A DNA stretch of 58,992 bases from Bradyrhizobium uaiense (lineage in GTDB: Bacteria; Pseudomonadota; Alphaproteobacteria; Rhizobiales; Xanthobacteraceae): positions 1-58,992 of the forward strand of contig NZ_VKHP01000020.1 of assembly GCF_010811875.1 (NCBI RefSeq). The letters run 5' to 3'. A program made the position numbers and the translations under genes. The notes under the pieces were generated by a model, which saw only the letters and a list, made by a program, of their open reading frames with translations, ran no database searches and was not told the origin of the DNA. Position 1 is the first letter of the stretch. Every line of letters begins with the position of its first letter. Positions 1 to 8,900 of the stretch are shown here, one piece after another.

Positions 1-256
1 AGGTCATTCATCTTGTGCGCACGACAAATCCGAAGCCCGAGCAAGATCCGAGCCACGGCTATTCGTTCGTTCCACTGTCGCCCGCAGGGAGCGGTAGACG
101 CAACGAGGCTTTTCTCATGACGCGGCCACGCCCTCGGCATGACGGAAAATGAGCTTGAGCAATTCGTGGGCGCTTTCGAACACAACGAGCGTGCGGCAGT
201 TCAATCGGAGCAACAACCTTGATTGCAGGCATCTCAATTTCTCCAATCCGCTGTAT

Positions 257-547
257 CTAAATTAGTCCCCGAGATTTGAGCCGTTCATTGCGGGCGGCCT
301 CGCTCCGAGCCGCTTCAATCATCTCTTCGGCTTCACGCTTGTGTGCCTCGTTCAATTGGTGCCTGCGGTTCCATAGAGCGAAGCCGTTGATACCAACAAT
401 TAGAACAGCGAGCGTTTCAATTTCCCAAGTACGACCGGAGAAGAGATAGTCAAGCAAACAAGCAATAGCTACAAGGATATTGGCCCAATAGATCATTGCC
501 CCCTCGTGCGCGAACGCCCTCCAAACCTTGTCAGTCCGCTCACCCAT
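257..547 (-). CDS. small membrane protein of unknown function
   Basis: This 96-residue protein is not recognised. Residues about 15-60 contain two hydrophobic stretches (around IYWANILVAIACLL and TLAVLIVGINGFAL), so it is probably a small inner-membrane protein. The C-terminal third is charged and helical (HKREAEEMIEAARSEAARNE) and may form a cytosolic coiled coil. It is divergent from the membrane protein at 668, with about 120 bases between them. The composition supports a real gene, but no family is claimed. Confidence 0.45.
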   Translation of the reverse strand: MGERTDKVWRAFAHEGAMIYWANILVAIACLLDYLFSGRTWEIETLAVLIVGINGFALWNRRHQLNEAHKREAEEMIEAARSEAARNERLKSRGLI

Positions 548-667
548 GGCGCGCCCTCCAACTCGCGAGGGCTCAACCTAGACGAGCCTTGTAAAAGCCG
601 CAACGGATTGACCGCCCGTCCGGCGCTACTCCTCGACAAATGACTTGCAAGAAGGCATCCTTGCTGA

Positions 668-1264
668 ATGCAAAGAAGACTTCTCTTCGGCCTGATTGTT
701 TTCTTGGTTATCCTCTCGGCGATCGTTGCGATCGTTGGCTTTGTCCAAGCCTTCGCACATCTTGACGAGAGCAAGCGGTGCTTTTCGAGCGGCTTCGCGC
801 ACGCTCAATGGCCAAAATGGATCGGCTGCGCTGTCGCCGCGCATGAAAGCTTGTCTGCCGGACTGATTGGCGCTGCTGGAGCTTTGTTTGCAGCAATCAT
901 CGCCGCTGACGCTGTCTGGCAGCAAATTGCGGACGCTCGGCGGCAAATGCGGCTAGCTGATCAGCGCCGCGAGAGATTTGAGCTTTATAATCTCCGACGG
1001 GTCGTTGATTATTATTCTCGACTGCTGAAACCATTCGACGAGGCTCCCGGAACCGAAGATATCAAGCACGTACACGGCCTGAACACGCTACATAAAACGG
1101 GAAACCTCGTGGCCTTCTTCGGCTCTGCCGACCTGCCATCTGAGTATCAAGGCATCGTGCGCGAAACTTGGGAACGGTTGAGCAGCCTCAACTCGGCTCT
1201 CGATGAGGTACAGAAAAATTGGCATGGGTGGCGCGCCAGATATCAAGGGCCGAGCCGAAATTAA
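668..1264 (+). CDS. membrane protein of unknown function, two predicted TM helices
   Basis: This 198-residue protein has a hydrophobic N-terminal helix (about 5-30, LLFGLIVFLVILSAIVAIVG) and a second one around 60-80 (AGLIGAAGALFAAIIAADAV). A cytosolic helical domain follows with an arginine-rich heptad-like start (QIADARRQMRLADQRRERFE). The layout of two TM helices plus a helical tail resembles small membrane effectors of some defence systems, but that is only a structural analogy. No family is recognised. It sits next to a decayed gene and about 2 kb upstream of the nuclease/alpha-CTD fusion. Confidence 0.55.
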   Translation: MQRRLLFGLIVFLVILSAIVAIVGFVQAFAHLDESKRCFSSGFAHAQWPKWIGCAVAAHESLSAGLIGAAGALFAAIIAADAVWQQIADARRQMRLADQRRERFELYNLRRVVDYYSRLLKPFDEAPGTEDIKHVHGLNTLHKTGNLVAFFGSADLPSEYQGIVRETWERLSSLNSALDEVQKNWHGWRARYQGPSRN

Positions 1265-1405
1265 CAGGAACATCGGCGATGTAGTGGCGAGCATGCGCGA
1301 ACATCGTAACCTCGCACAGTCGGAATTGGATAGTCGAACTGCGGCTTTAGAGCTGCAGGGTTAGACCGCCGAGCAGCAATGCGATCCGTTGCGCCGCCCG
1401 AGGAT

Positions 1406-2560
1406 TTACGTGACTTTGAGCGGGTATTGTTTCGTCGGAAACTCTTGGGCACCGTGAACACCGTAATCAGTGAACGGCCCGTCATAGCCAATTAAAAGGA
1501 AAGTCAGCTGCCGCAGCAACAGCTCGGCACGATGGATATTGTTGATCAGCCTTTGACTGTCCTTGGACGAAGGTTTCTTTAAGTCCCTCAGTTTTGGGTC
1601 CACGTGCCGATTGCGCAGATTTTGCCAAGCCTTGACGCAGGTCTTCTCCACGTGGCCCGTTTTGGCGAGCGCGTACATCACATCCTGCGGGCGTTTTTCA
1701 CCCAAAACGCCGATTAGTCCCTCAGCTCGCTTTGTTTGATCTTCTGGGAAGGATTGTTTGGCGAGCCATGCCCGCATTGCTCCCTGAATGCGAGCAATTT
1801 GTGCAGCTTTCTTCTTATCGGCTTTAAGGATCACGAGGCTGGCAATAGCTTCCACGGCGACGGATACTCCAACCGCCCAAGCGTCAACGGAGTTCGCAGT
1901 GGCTTCGCAGGCATTATAGAGATGATAGGCGACGGGGTTCCAGTACGTACCCTCCGTGCGCTTTGCGACATATGCTAGATATTTCTCAAATAGCTTCCAC
2001 ACTTGCTTGTGAAAATCCAATGAGACCGCTGAAATCGGTTGAGTGAACTGCGTTCGCGACGATTTTCGCCAAGGCATCGCAAGTTCGAGCCGAAGTCCCC
2101 CACGGGCCGCACTCACTCGCGCGCGCCAAATTGCCGTCTTAGCAGTTACATACTGTACCGCTTCTTGCACCCTTAGATCGAACGCGAGAGGAAATTTCCT
2201 CTCGGATGAAACCTCAATTGTCGTTGCGCCCGATCTCTTGCGAACCACAAACTGCGAACCGCGCGCTTCAAACTCCGCGTGGTCGGCGACCAGCGTGTTC
2301 CATCTTCGTCTTTGAACTCGCTCATTTGACGAAGTGGGATTTCAATATCTTCGAAGAAATGGAGGCGCAGATAGTGTTTTGACCGAGATTTATAGAAGAA
2401 GCGTGGCGATTGACTGCAATCTTCCGCTTACAATGATGCTGATGTCGTCTGGGTCGCCGAAGTCCCAACTTGGGTTTGGCACAATTCGTGCTGCTGTCCA
2501 CTGCACGCCGTTGTGTGTAGTCGGCTCATCGATGCTTTCGATGTCACCTGCAACAGTGCT
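1406..2560 (-). pseudogene. decayed HEPN-like (possibly ApeA-like) protein, multiple frameshifts
   Basis: The longest intact piece (1406-2248, 280 residues) ends in a helical domain with an Rx4-6H-type motif (AWQNLRNRHVD), as in HEPN ribonuclease domains. Upstream on the same strand, two further stretches in other frames still read like protein: one with HYLRLHFFEDIEIPLRQ near 2290-2400 and one with HNGVQWTAARIVPNPSW near 2420-2540. The simplest reading is one gene of about 390 codons broken by two frameshifts. N-terminal beta-rich plus C-terminal HEPN is the layout of ApeA-type proteins, which abort phage infection. That assignment is inference. Sequencing error at the frameshifts cannot be excluded. 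Confidence 0.45.
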
Positions 2561-2805
2561 TGTTGCTCAAAGAGCGTCCAATATTCCAGGAAGTCAGGAG
2601 ATCGTTGTCGGGCAGGAGCGACGCCGTTGTGCTCTGCCGCGATCTGCAAGAACATCTCGCAAGCATCATGGAATGTGAGCACCGCGGCCGCCGCAAATGG
2701 CTCTGGCTTGTGAGACTGATCTACTCCGAGCCCATACAAATATCGCACGAACGCAAGTCGTCGGTTCAGGTCCCTAGTGAGCGGTTGCGGCGTTGACGAC
2801 ATCAA
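2428..2805 (-). pseudogene. N-terminal fragment of a hypothetical helical protein
   Basis: The first 80 or so residues look like a genuine helical domain (LTRDLNRRLAFVRYLYGLG, FAAAAVLTFHDACEMFLQIA, DFLEYWTLFEQQ). The C-terminal 40 residues are low-quality sequence and overlap, in another frame, the 5' remains of the neighbouring HEPN-like gene. I read this as a truncated gene fused by deletion to the next remnant around 2520-2560. The function is unknown. Confidence 0.4.
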
Positions 2806-3039
2806 TCCACCTTGGTGTTCTGAGGCTTGCGCGGCTTCGCGGACTAACGCCTCGACCCGCAGCCAGACAGCGCGGCGGGGTAATATCTCGGACCCATCCT
2901 TGCATCAGAGCGCGCTGCGCCGCTTCGCGCAAGATGTTGGGCCGCCCTAATCTTGGCCCGTACAGCCCATCCCATTTTGCGTTCTCTTCTTGTTCGTAGA
3001 CCAATCATGTGAAACGATCAGGCGAAGGAAATCCTCTTC

Positions 3040-4047
3040 ATGTCCCTCAACGATGTGTATCGGGATAGACACTACGAGGCTGGTAACGTCTACATTGCCG
3101 GCTCTTTGTCTGGGCGTGTCATCAAGATCGGCACGGCGAAAAACATGGGGAGCTATCCGCGATATCTTCAAAACAAGAAATATGCCAGCCTCGACGATTG
3201 GCAAATCCTCTATTGCGTTTGGGTAAACGAGGGCGCGGGAAGGATTGAACACGACGCGCGAGCGCGATTGCAACAGTACAAGACTATGAGGGGCTATGAG
3301 AAGGACGGACGCTGGCAGAAGGGGCGCGAGATTTTAAAATGTTCTTTCAGCGCCGCCCTAGAGGCGCTCACTGCTGCAATCGGCGACGATAAGAAGTCAA
3401 ACGAGTGGCAATCAAACCATTGTCGCTACTATGAGTTCGGACGGTACAGACCTAGCCCAGTTTTCCAGAACGATATCATAACCGAGGCCGCGCCGGCGCC
3501 CCTCGAAAAAGTGCGCTTCAACAATATTTTTCTGATGAAGGTCGACGAACTTGAATTGTCGGTTCGTTCGGCAAACTGCCTGAAGAACGACAACATAATT
3601 TACATCGGCGACCTCGTGCAAAAGGCCGAAGCCGAAATGCTCCGCACGCCGAACTTTGGTCGGAAGGCCCTCAACGAGATCAAGGATGTGCTGGCGCAGA
3701 TGGGTCTGCGTCTCGGGGTGGAAATTTCAGGTTGGCCGCCGGCCAACCTCGAAGAACTCACCAAGCAATTTCAGACGGTATTCTTCAAGAAGGTCGATGA
3801 ACTCGAATTGTCGGTTCGTTCGGCAAACTGCCTAAAGAACGACAACATAATTTACATCGGCGACCTCGTGCAAAAAACCGAGGCCGAAATGCTCCGCACG
3901 CCGAACTTTGGTCGGAAGGCCCTCAACGAGATCAAGGAAGTGCTGGCATGGATGGGTCTGCATCTCGGGATGGAAATTTCAGGCTGGCCGCCGGAGAATG
4001 TCGAAGAAATTTCCAAAGCCGTTGGGCTGCAGTACCCGCTGTCGTAG
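3040..4047 (+). CDS. GIY-YIG/T5orf172-type nuclease domain fused to two tandem RNA polymerase alpha-CTD domains
   Basis: This 335-residue protein has two parts. Residues about 15-110 match the T5orf172/GIY-YIG fold: VYI with Y18, then VIKIG, R41 and an E70 in AGRIEHDA, the expected catalytic Tyr/Arg/Glu positions. Residues about 168-250 and 252-330 are two near-identical copies of the RpoA C-terminal domain ([12 protein letters not shown] ... RTPNFGRK ... GWPP). Both keep the DNA-contacting Arg (R176 and R260, equal to E. coli R265) and the Asn-Cys that follow, and both have Ala where E. coli has S299. The repeat period is 252 bases and silent positions are largely shared, so the duplication looks recent. 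The start is set by GAAGGAAA about 10 bases upstream. Neighbours are AbiE and other defence-like genes. One inference is that the alpha-CTDs tether a nuclease to promoters or transcription complexes. The function is unknown. Confidence 0.8.
   Translation: MSLNDVYRDRHYEAGNVYIAGSLSGRVIKIGTAKNMGSYPRYLQNKKYASLDDWQILYCVWVNEGAGRIEHDARARLQQYKTMRGYEKDGRWQKGREILKCSFSAALEALTAAIGDDKKSNEWQSNHCRYYEFGRYRPSPVFQNDIITEAAPAPLEKVRFNNIFLMKVDELELSVRSANCLKNDNIIYIGDLVQKAEAEMLRTPNFGRKALNEIKDVLAQMGLRLGVEISGWPPANLEELTKQFQTVFFKKVDELELSVRSANCLKNDNIIYIGDLVQKTEAEMLRTPNFGRKALNEIKEVLAWMGLHLGMEISGWPPENVEEISKAVGLQYPLS
3541..4030 (+). repeat. tandem duplication of an alpha-CTD-coding unit (period 252 bases)
   Basis: The unit starting at 3541 recurs at 3793 with only scattered differences, including long runs identical at third codon positions (for example the stretch coding [19 protein letters not shown]). 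The period equals 84 codons, so the reading frame is kept. Confidence 0.85.
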
Positions 4048-4108
4048 CGCCTTCGGCCTTCTCGTCGCGAGCGAGGCGATAATCTTCGGCTCAACGCTGC
4101 TGTTCGAT

Positions 4109-4142
4109 GAAGGTGACGAGCACGAAGCATTTGCTCACCTTC
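4109..4142. terminator. possible bidirectional terminator between convergent genes
   Basis: GAAGGTGA (4109-4116) and TCACCTTC (4135-4142) are perfect inverted repeats with an 18-base loop. They lie between the nuclease/alpha-CTD gene (plus) and abiEii (minus), which converge here. No strong U tract follows, so this is tentative. Nothing else is seen in 4048-4320. Confidence 0.3.
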
Positions 4143-4320
4143 GTTCATTAATCTGCGTAAGAGGATCTAATTATGCTCAAGCGCTGAACGGATGCAATGT
4201 TCACGCCTTGGGAAAGGAAATCGTGTGCATCGATCTATTGGGGATTTTCAATTTGATGAGACGGGACAGGACATAATCGGAATCATCGCTCAATTTGAAA
4301 GGCCTGCGCTGCGTCTGCAT

Positions 4321-5244
4321 TTACTCCCAGGCGCTGCGGTCAGGGCTCCAGCGACCGCTCGCACTCTCTGGCAAAGCGAGAGCAGCAAGTACCGGCTCGA
4401 AGAATCGCCGTAGCTCTATCAGTAGCTCGTTGAATGGCGGCGGTGGCAGGGTCGGAGGGTTGCGGCGCAAGAACCCTGTCCAGAGCGCCTGCTTGTCTGC
4501 CATCTCCGCAAACTGCGGCGTCAGCGCCACCGGCATCTCCGTCGGCGCGGCGGTCTCCCGCCGTTGTAGGGTGCCGGCGACAGCTTCGACCAATGTGGAG
4601 AGATCGAAAGAAAAGGTTCGCGACGTAACCCAGATGTCGTGGAAATCTTTGATCCGACCGTTGGCCTCACCGAAGCGGATCATCGCTTCAAATTTCTCTG
4701 CCACCACGGTCTCGGGCGGATACATTAAGACATCGGCCGCGGGCAGATCGGGCAACAGGCTGGGGAAATTCTTCCGACTAGGCGCGGGATAGACGCGGTC
4801 GCCAAAACCGATGTCCACCTGGACAGGGATGACCGCCGTGCCCAGGCAGCCACTCAGAGTCAACCTAACGCCTTGGTATTTTTCTTCCTCTCGGACCGCC
4901 TCCACCCGCAAGGTGGACGGGTCAAAGATAATGGCGTCGGCCGGCATATCGACCTGGCAGATGCGGGTGAACAGTTCGGTGATTGCACCGGGGTCAGGAT
5001 CTCCATGTCCGAGAAGGTCGAGATCACCCGTAGGCCGGAAGACCTGTTCCGGCCAGGTCACGAAGAGCATGGCGCCCTTGAGGATATATTCGTCACGCGC
5101 TTCAGTCTGGCTCAATCGGAAAAGCAAGCGCTCAATCGCGTAGCGTGTGAGGATACGCTGATAGTCGTCGCCATGCGTCTTGGCGTGGTTGAGGAGACGC
5201 TGACGGATCGAGGCGCTCGGGTTTTTGAGAGGCTTGGGTGTCAT
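4321..5244 (-). CDS. abiEii: AbiEii-family nucleotidyltransferase toxin
   Basis: This 307-residue protein has the AbiEii/AbiGii pattern: a KGAMLF segment, the nucleotidyltransferase signature FRPTGDLDLL, a third acidic strand (IPVQVDIGFGD), VVAEKFEAM and RIKDFHDIW. Family members are toxins of AbiE abortive-infection/toxin-antitoxin systems and transfer nucleotides to an RNA or protein target. The start chosen is the ATG at 5244, which overlaps the stop of abiEi by four bases (ATGA). That indicates translational coupling and an antitoxin-first operon. An upstream in-frame extension to 5400 would lie wholly inside abiEi and is rejected. Confidence 0.88.
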   Translation of the reverse strand: MTPKPLKNPSASIRQRLLNHAKTHGDDYQRILTRYAIERLLFRLSQTEARDEYILKGAMLFVTWPEQVFRPTGDLDLLGHGDPDPGAITELFTRICQVDMPADAIIFDPSTLRVEAVREEEKYQGVRLTLSGCLGTAVIPVQVDIGFGDRVYPAPSRKNFPSLLPDLPAADVLMYPPETVVAEKFEAMIRFGEANGRIKDFHDIWVTSRTFSFDLSTLVEAVAGTLQRRETAAPTEMPVALTPQFAEMADKQALWTGFLRRNPPTLPPPPFNELLIELRRFFEPVLAALALPESASGRWSPDRSAWE

Positions 5245-5876
5245 TGCAGCGCTTTGAGATAGGGACGGATACGCTCGGCCACGCGATCGATCTCGGCGTA
5301 GCGCAGAATATCGGTCACGGTCGTCTTCCGCATGCGGAGCGCATCCCGCAGCGCCTCGATGGCGACGTCCTCGCCGACATGGCGTCGATGCTTGAAGCAA
5401 TCGGCGATGGTCTTCGCCACGCCGTAGATGGGAACGTCGACACCTTCGACCTGCACATGTTCGACACCGGCCGTTAGCACCTCGCCGGTGGCACGGACGA
5501 TCTCCAGCGGCAAGCCATCGGCCTTCGGTGTCCTGGCTTTGTGTGGTATGGTCAGCCAGACGGCGTGAGGCAGTTGGGTCGTCAGCCCGTGGTGCCGCAG
5601 CGCGCTTGCAAGACTGATGACGCCGTTGGGAACGGCCCTGGCGGCTTCGGCAAGATTATGGGCGATGTCCTCTCCGACTCGTTCCGGATCCTGGTAGAGT
5701 CCTCTTCCGAGTCGAATGAGTTCCCCGCTGTCCGTCAGGCGCTTCAGATAGATCAGCGGGATGCCCGCTGCCTTGAAGTCTCGAGCGCGGGCGATGCCTC
5801 GGTCTTGGACCAGACTGAGGGCGCGCTCGCGATGATTTATATGACGTTTCGCCATCTTGTTATCTTTTGTCGGCAA
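5241..5876 (-). CDS. abiEi: AbiEi-family antitoxin/transcriptional repressor
   Basis: This 211-residue protein starts with a winged-helix domain of the AbiEi type (ALSLVQDRGIARARDF, LKRLTDSGELIRLGRGLY). Its C-terminal domain contains ISLASALRHHGLT and YGVAKTIADCFKHRRHVG, typical of AbiEi antitoxins. In characterised AbiE systems this protein represses its own promoter and neutralises AbiEii. Two starts are possible, ATG at 5876 or at 5855. It is divergent from the large XRE gene with only 68 bases between them, so the two promoters probably share regulation. Confidence 0.87.
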   Translation of the reverse strand: MPTKDNKMAKRHINHRERALSLVQDRGIARARDFKAAGIPLIYLKRLTDSGELIRLGRGLYQDPERVGEDIAHNLAEAARAVPNGVISLASALRHHGLTTQLPHAVWLTIPHKARTPKADGLPLEIVRATGEVLTAGVEHVQVEGVDVPIYGVAKTIADCFKHRRHVGEDVAIEALRDALRMRKTTVTDILRYAEIDRVAERIRPYLKALQ

Positions 5877-5925
5877 ATTTTAAATCTTGCCGACGATAAA
5901 GAACATTTGGGGAATCGCAACTGAC

Positions 5926-5944
5926 GTCATATATTTCGTATGAC
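5926..5944. promoter_or_regulatory. inverted repeat, candidate operator in the abiEi / XRE-gene divergent promoter
   Basis: GTCATA (5926-5931) and TATGAC (5939-5944) form a perfect inverted repeat directly before the ATG at 5945. A further TATGAC half-site occurs at 5840-5845, inside the start of abiEi. The position fits an operator for the XRE-type HTH of the downstream protein or for AbiEi. This is inference. Confidence 0.35.
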
Positions 5945-8900
5945 ATGTCTCCGTCCAGCCCCAACGTCGAACTGACCCCAAAGCACGTGCGCGCTGCGCG
6001 CGCCCTGCTGGCTTGGTCCCAGCAGGACCTCGCCAAGAATGCTGCCGTGGCGACCTCGACCATAGCCGACTTCGAGCGGGGCCGCCGCACGCCAGTGGCC
6101 AATAATGCGCAAGCTATTCGCGACGCGCTGGAAACCGCCGGCATCAGCTTCCTGCCGACCGGCGCGGTGATCGGGCCTCCGATCCCCCGCATCGCCAAGT
6201 CCGAACACCCTGGCGCGCCGATCCGCTGGGTGGACGCCGAAGATCTGGCGGTCTGGGCAGACCGCTTCGATGGCGCGGCGAGCCTGCCGACACTGCTGGC
6301 CCACCTGATCCGCGCCACCTACGGGCCTGCGGTCGAACTCCGCTTTCCATCGGACGAAGGCATACGGCATTCGGGCTGGGACGGTCATACCGTCGCCACC
6401 GAAGGGGGCACTTACGTCCCGCAAGGTGAAGCCGACTGGGAAATCGGCAGCCAGCGCGGCGGAATCGCGCAAAAGGCGACTGAAGACTACAGGAAACGGA
6501 CAGCGAAGCCCGCGCCGCTGAACCCTGCAACCTCCACTTACATCTTCGTCACGCCCCGTCATTGGCCGAAAAAGAGTGAATGGGCTGAGGCCCGAGAGAT
6601 CGAGGGTCATTGGCGCGCTATCCGGGTCTATGATGCCGACGACCTCGTCCACTGGATCGAGCAGACCCCCGCCGTCGGATTGTGGCTCGCCACGCGTTTG
6701 GGCAAGCGGCCTCCCGGCACCCGTCAGCTTGAAGAGCTCTGGGAAGAATGGTCACTGGCCACCCAGTGGCCGCTGACTGAGGATCTGGTTCTGAGCGACC
6801 GGGACGAGGACGCCGCTGAAGTCCTGCGCTGGCTCCGCGGCGAGCCGTCGGTCCTGTCCATCCAAGCGACCACGACCGAGGAAGCCGCCGCCTTCTTCTA
6901 TGCCACGTTGAATACACTGCCGGACGAGGCGGCTGCTCACTACCGGGCACGGTGTCTCGTCGCAACTGACGCCGCGGCCGCTCGCGCACTTGCGAATGCG
7001 CCAGCGCCGCTGATCCTCGTGCTCACTGAACCGAACCCGGGTCTCGCGCGCAGTCTGGCGGAGCGGGGACATTTTGTGTTGCAGACGTACGATGATCGTC
7101 CGGCGTCGCCTGGCGAGATCCGGAAGCTGGCGCGCCCGTCTCGCGAAGGCATCGCTAGCGCGCTGATCGACGCCGGTATTGCCGAGGCAAGGGCGCACGC
7201 GGTTGCGCGCGATAGCGCGAGGAATCTCGCCATTCTCCGACGACTGATTCCGACAGCGCCAGGGCGCCTTCCTAACTGGGCGCAAGAGGCGCCGCCGCGC
7301 GCCTTGCTCGCGGCGCTGCTCGCTGGGGGATGGGATGACGAGTCCGAGGCGGACAAGGCCAAGGTTTCCCAGTTGGCGGCTGAACCCTATGACGATGTTA
7401 TCGGCGAACTCGCCCGATATGTAGGCGAGTTCGACAGTCCGCTGCGCAAGATCGGCTCGACTTGGCGAGTCGCCTCGCCCCCGGACGCTTGGCTGCTGCT
7501 AGCGCCATATCTAACGGCTGCGGACATCGGCCGCTTCGAGGCAGTAGCTCACGATATCTTGGGCTCGGTCGACCCTCGTTACGACATGGACCCGGACGAT
7601 CGCTGGATGGCTTCGGTCCGTGGGGTTCGCCCAGACTATTCCGGACTGCTGCGCCACGGTGTCGGCGAAGTGCTGATCCTGCTCGCCCTGTGGGGCGACA
7701 AAGTTCGAACGATGCCGAACGCTCATCGGCGTGCGGACGCGATCGTCCGCAAGCTCTTGAAGGATGCCGACAAACGACGGTGGTGGTCTCTCTCGCGAGA
7801 CTTCAGACTGCTCGCGGAGGCATCGCCGAGCGCCTTCCTCACGGCCATCGAGGACAGCCTTAATCAGAATGATCCGCCGATTCGCGCATTGTTTGGCACG
7901 GACGAGAGAGGTCTGACCGGAACGGAGCATCTATCCGACCTGCTTTGGGCTCTCGAATCGCTGGCCTGGTCGCCGGAGCTTTTGCCACAAGTGACGCTGG
8001 TGTTGGCCAGGCTGGATGCAATCGACAACCCACCCGGTCGCTACATAAACCGCCCGGCTAACAGCCTTCGCCACATACACCTGCTCTGGTTGCCGCAAAC
8101 TTATGCGCCCCTCGATCAGCGCCTGCGCACTTTGGATCTGATCCGCAAACGCGAGAGCGACGCGGCCTGGAAGCTGATGCTAAGCGTTCTGCCGAGTGGG
8201 CACGATACATCCAGCCCTTCGCCGGCCCCGCGTTGGCGCGACTTTACAGTCGACAAGATAGAGGCGGTGACCTGGCCGCTCATCGCACGCGGCGCCACCG
8301 CCATCAGCGAGCGCATCTTGGCGGATGTTGGTCTGCACGTTCCGCGCTGGCTCAATCTGCTCGACCGGTTTGCGGACATAGCGCCGGATCGCGATGCAGC
8401 CATCGATCTCCTCGACAAGGCTGAGCCGCAGATTAGGGCCGCGTCGGAGCGATCGGAGCTGTGGGCCGGACTCCGCAAGCTGCTTCACCATCATCGACAG
8501 TTTGCCGATGCCGATTGGTCGCTCCCCGCCGCGGAGCTTGATCATCTTGCGATCATCTATGACCGCCTAGCTCCGTCTGACGTGCTCGAGCGGGTGGCAT
8601 GGTTGTTCGAACCATCGGTGAACCTGCCCAACCCATCGCATCAGGGTTGGCAAGCGAACGAGCGCCAGGTCGACGAAGCGCGGCGGCAGGCAGCAAGGGA
8701 ACTCTTCTTGGCACAAGGCGTCGACGGAATCCTTCGGCTAGCTCGTCTTGTGTCGACTGCCGGCTACATCGGCAAGGCGCTTTTCGAAGTCGGTCTTGAT
8801 GAGCCGGACATCAATAAACTCCTAGAGGCATGCCTGCGCAGCGACGATCCGCGCGAGCGCGACGTTGCTCACGGCCTGATCATCTCAGTGTTCCGAGATC

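Noticed and set aside
5245..5400. upstream start for abiEii at 5400
   Set aside because: It would lie inside abiEi. The extra 52 residues are arginine-rich filler unlike AbiEii, whereas the ATG at 5244 overlaps the abiEi stop in the usual ATGA arrangement.
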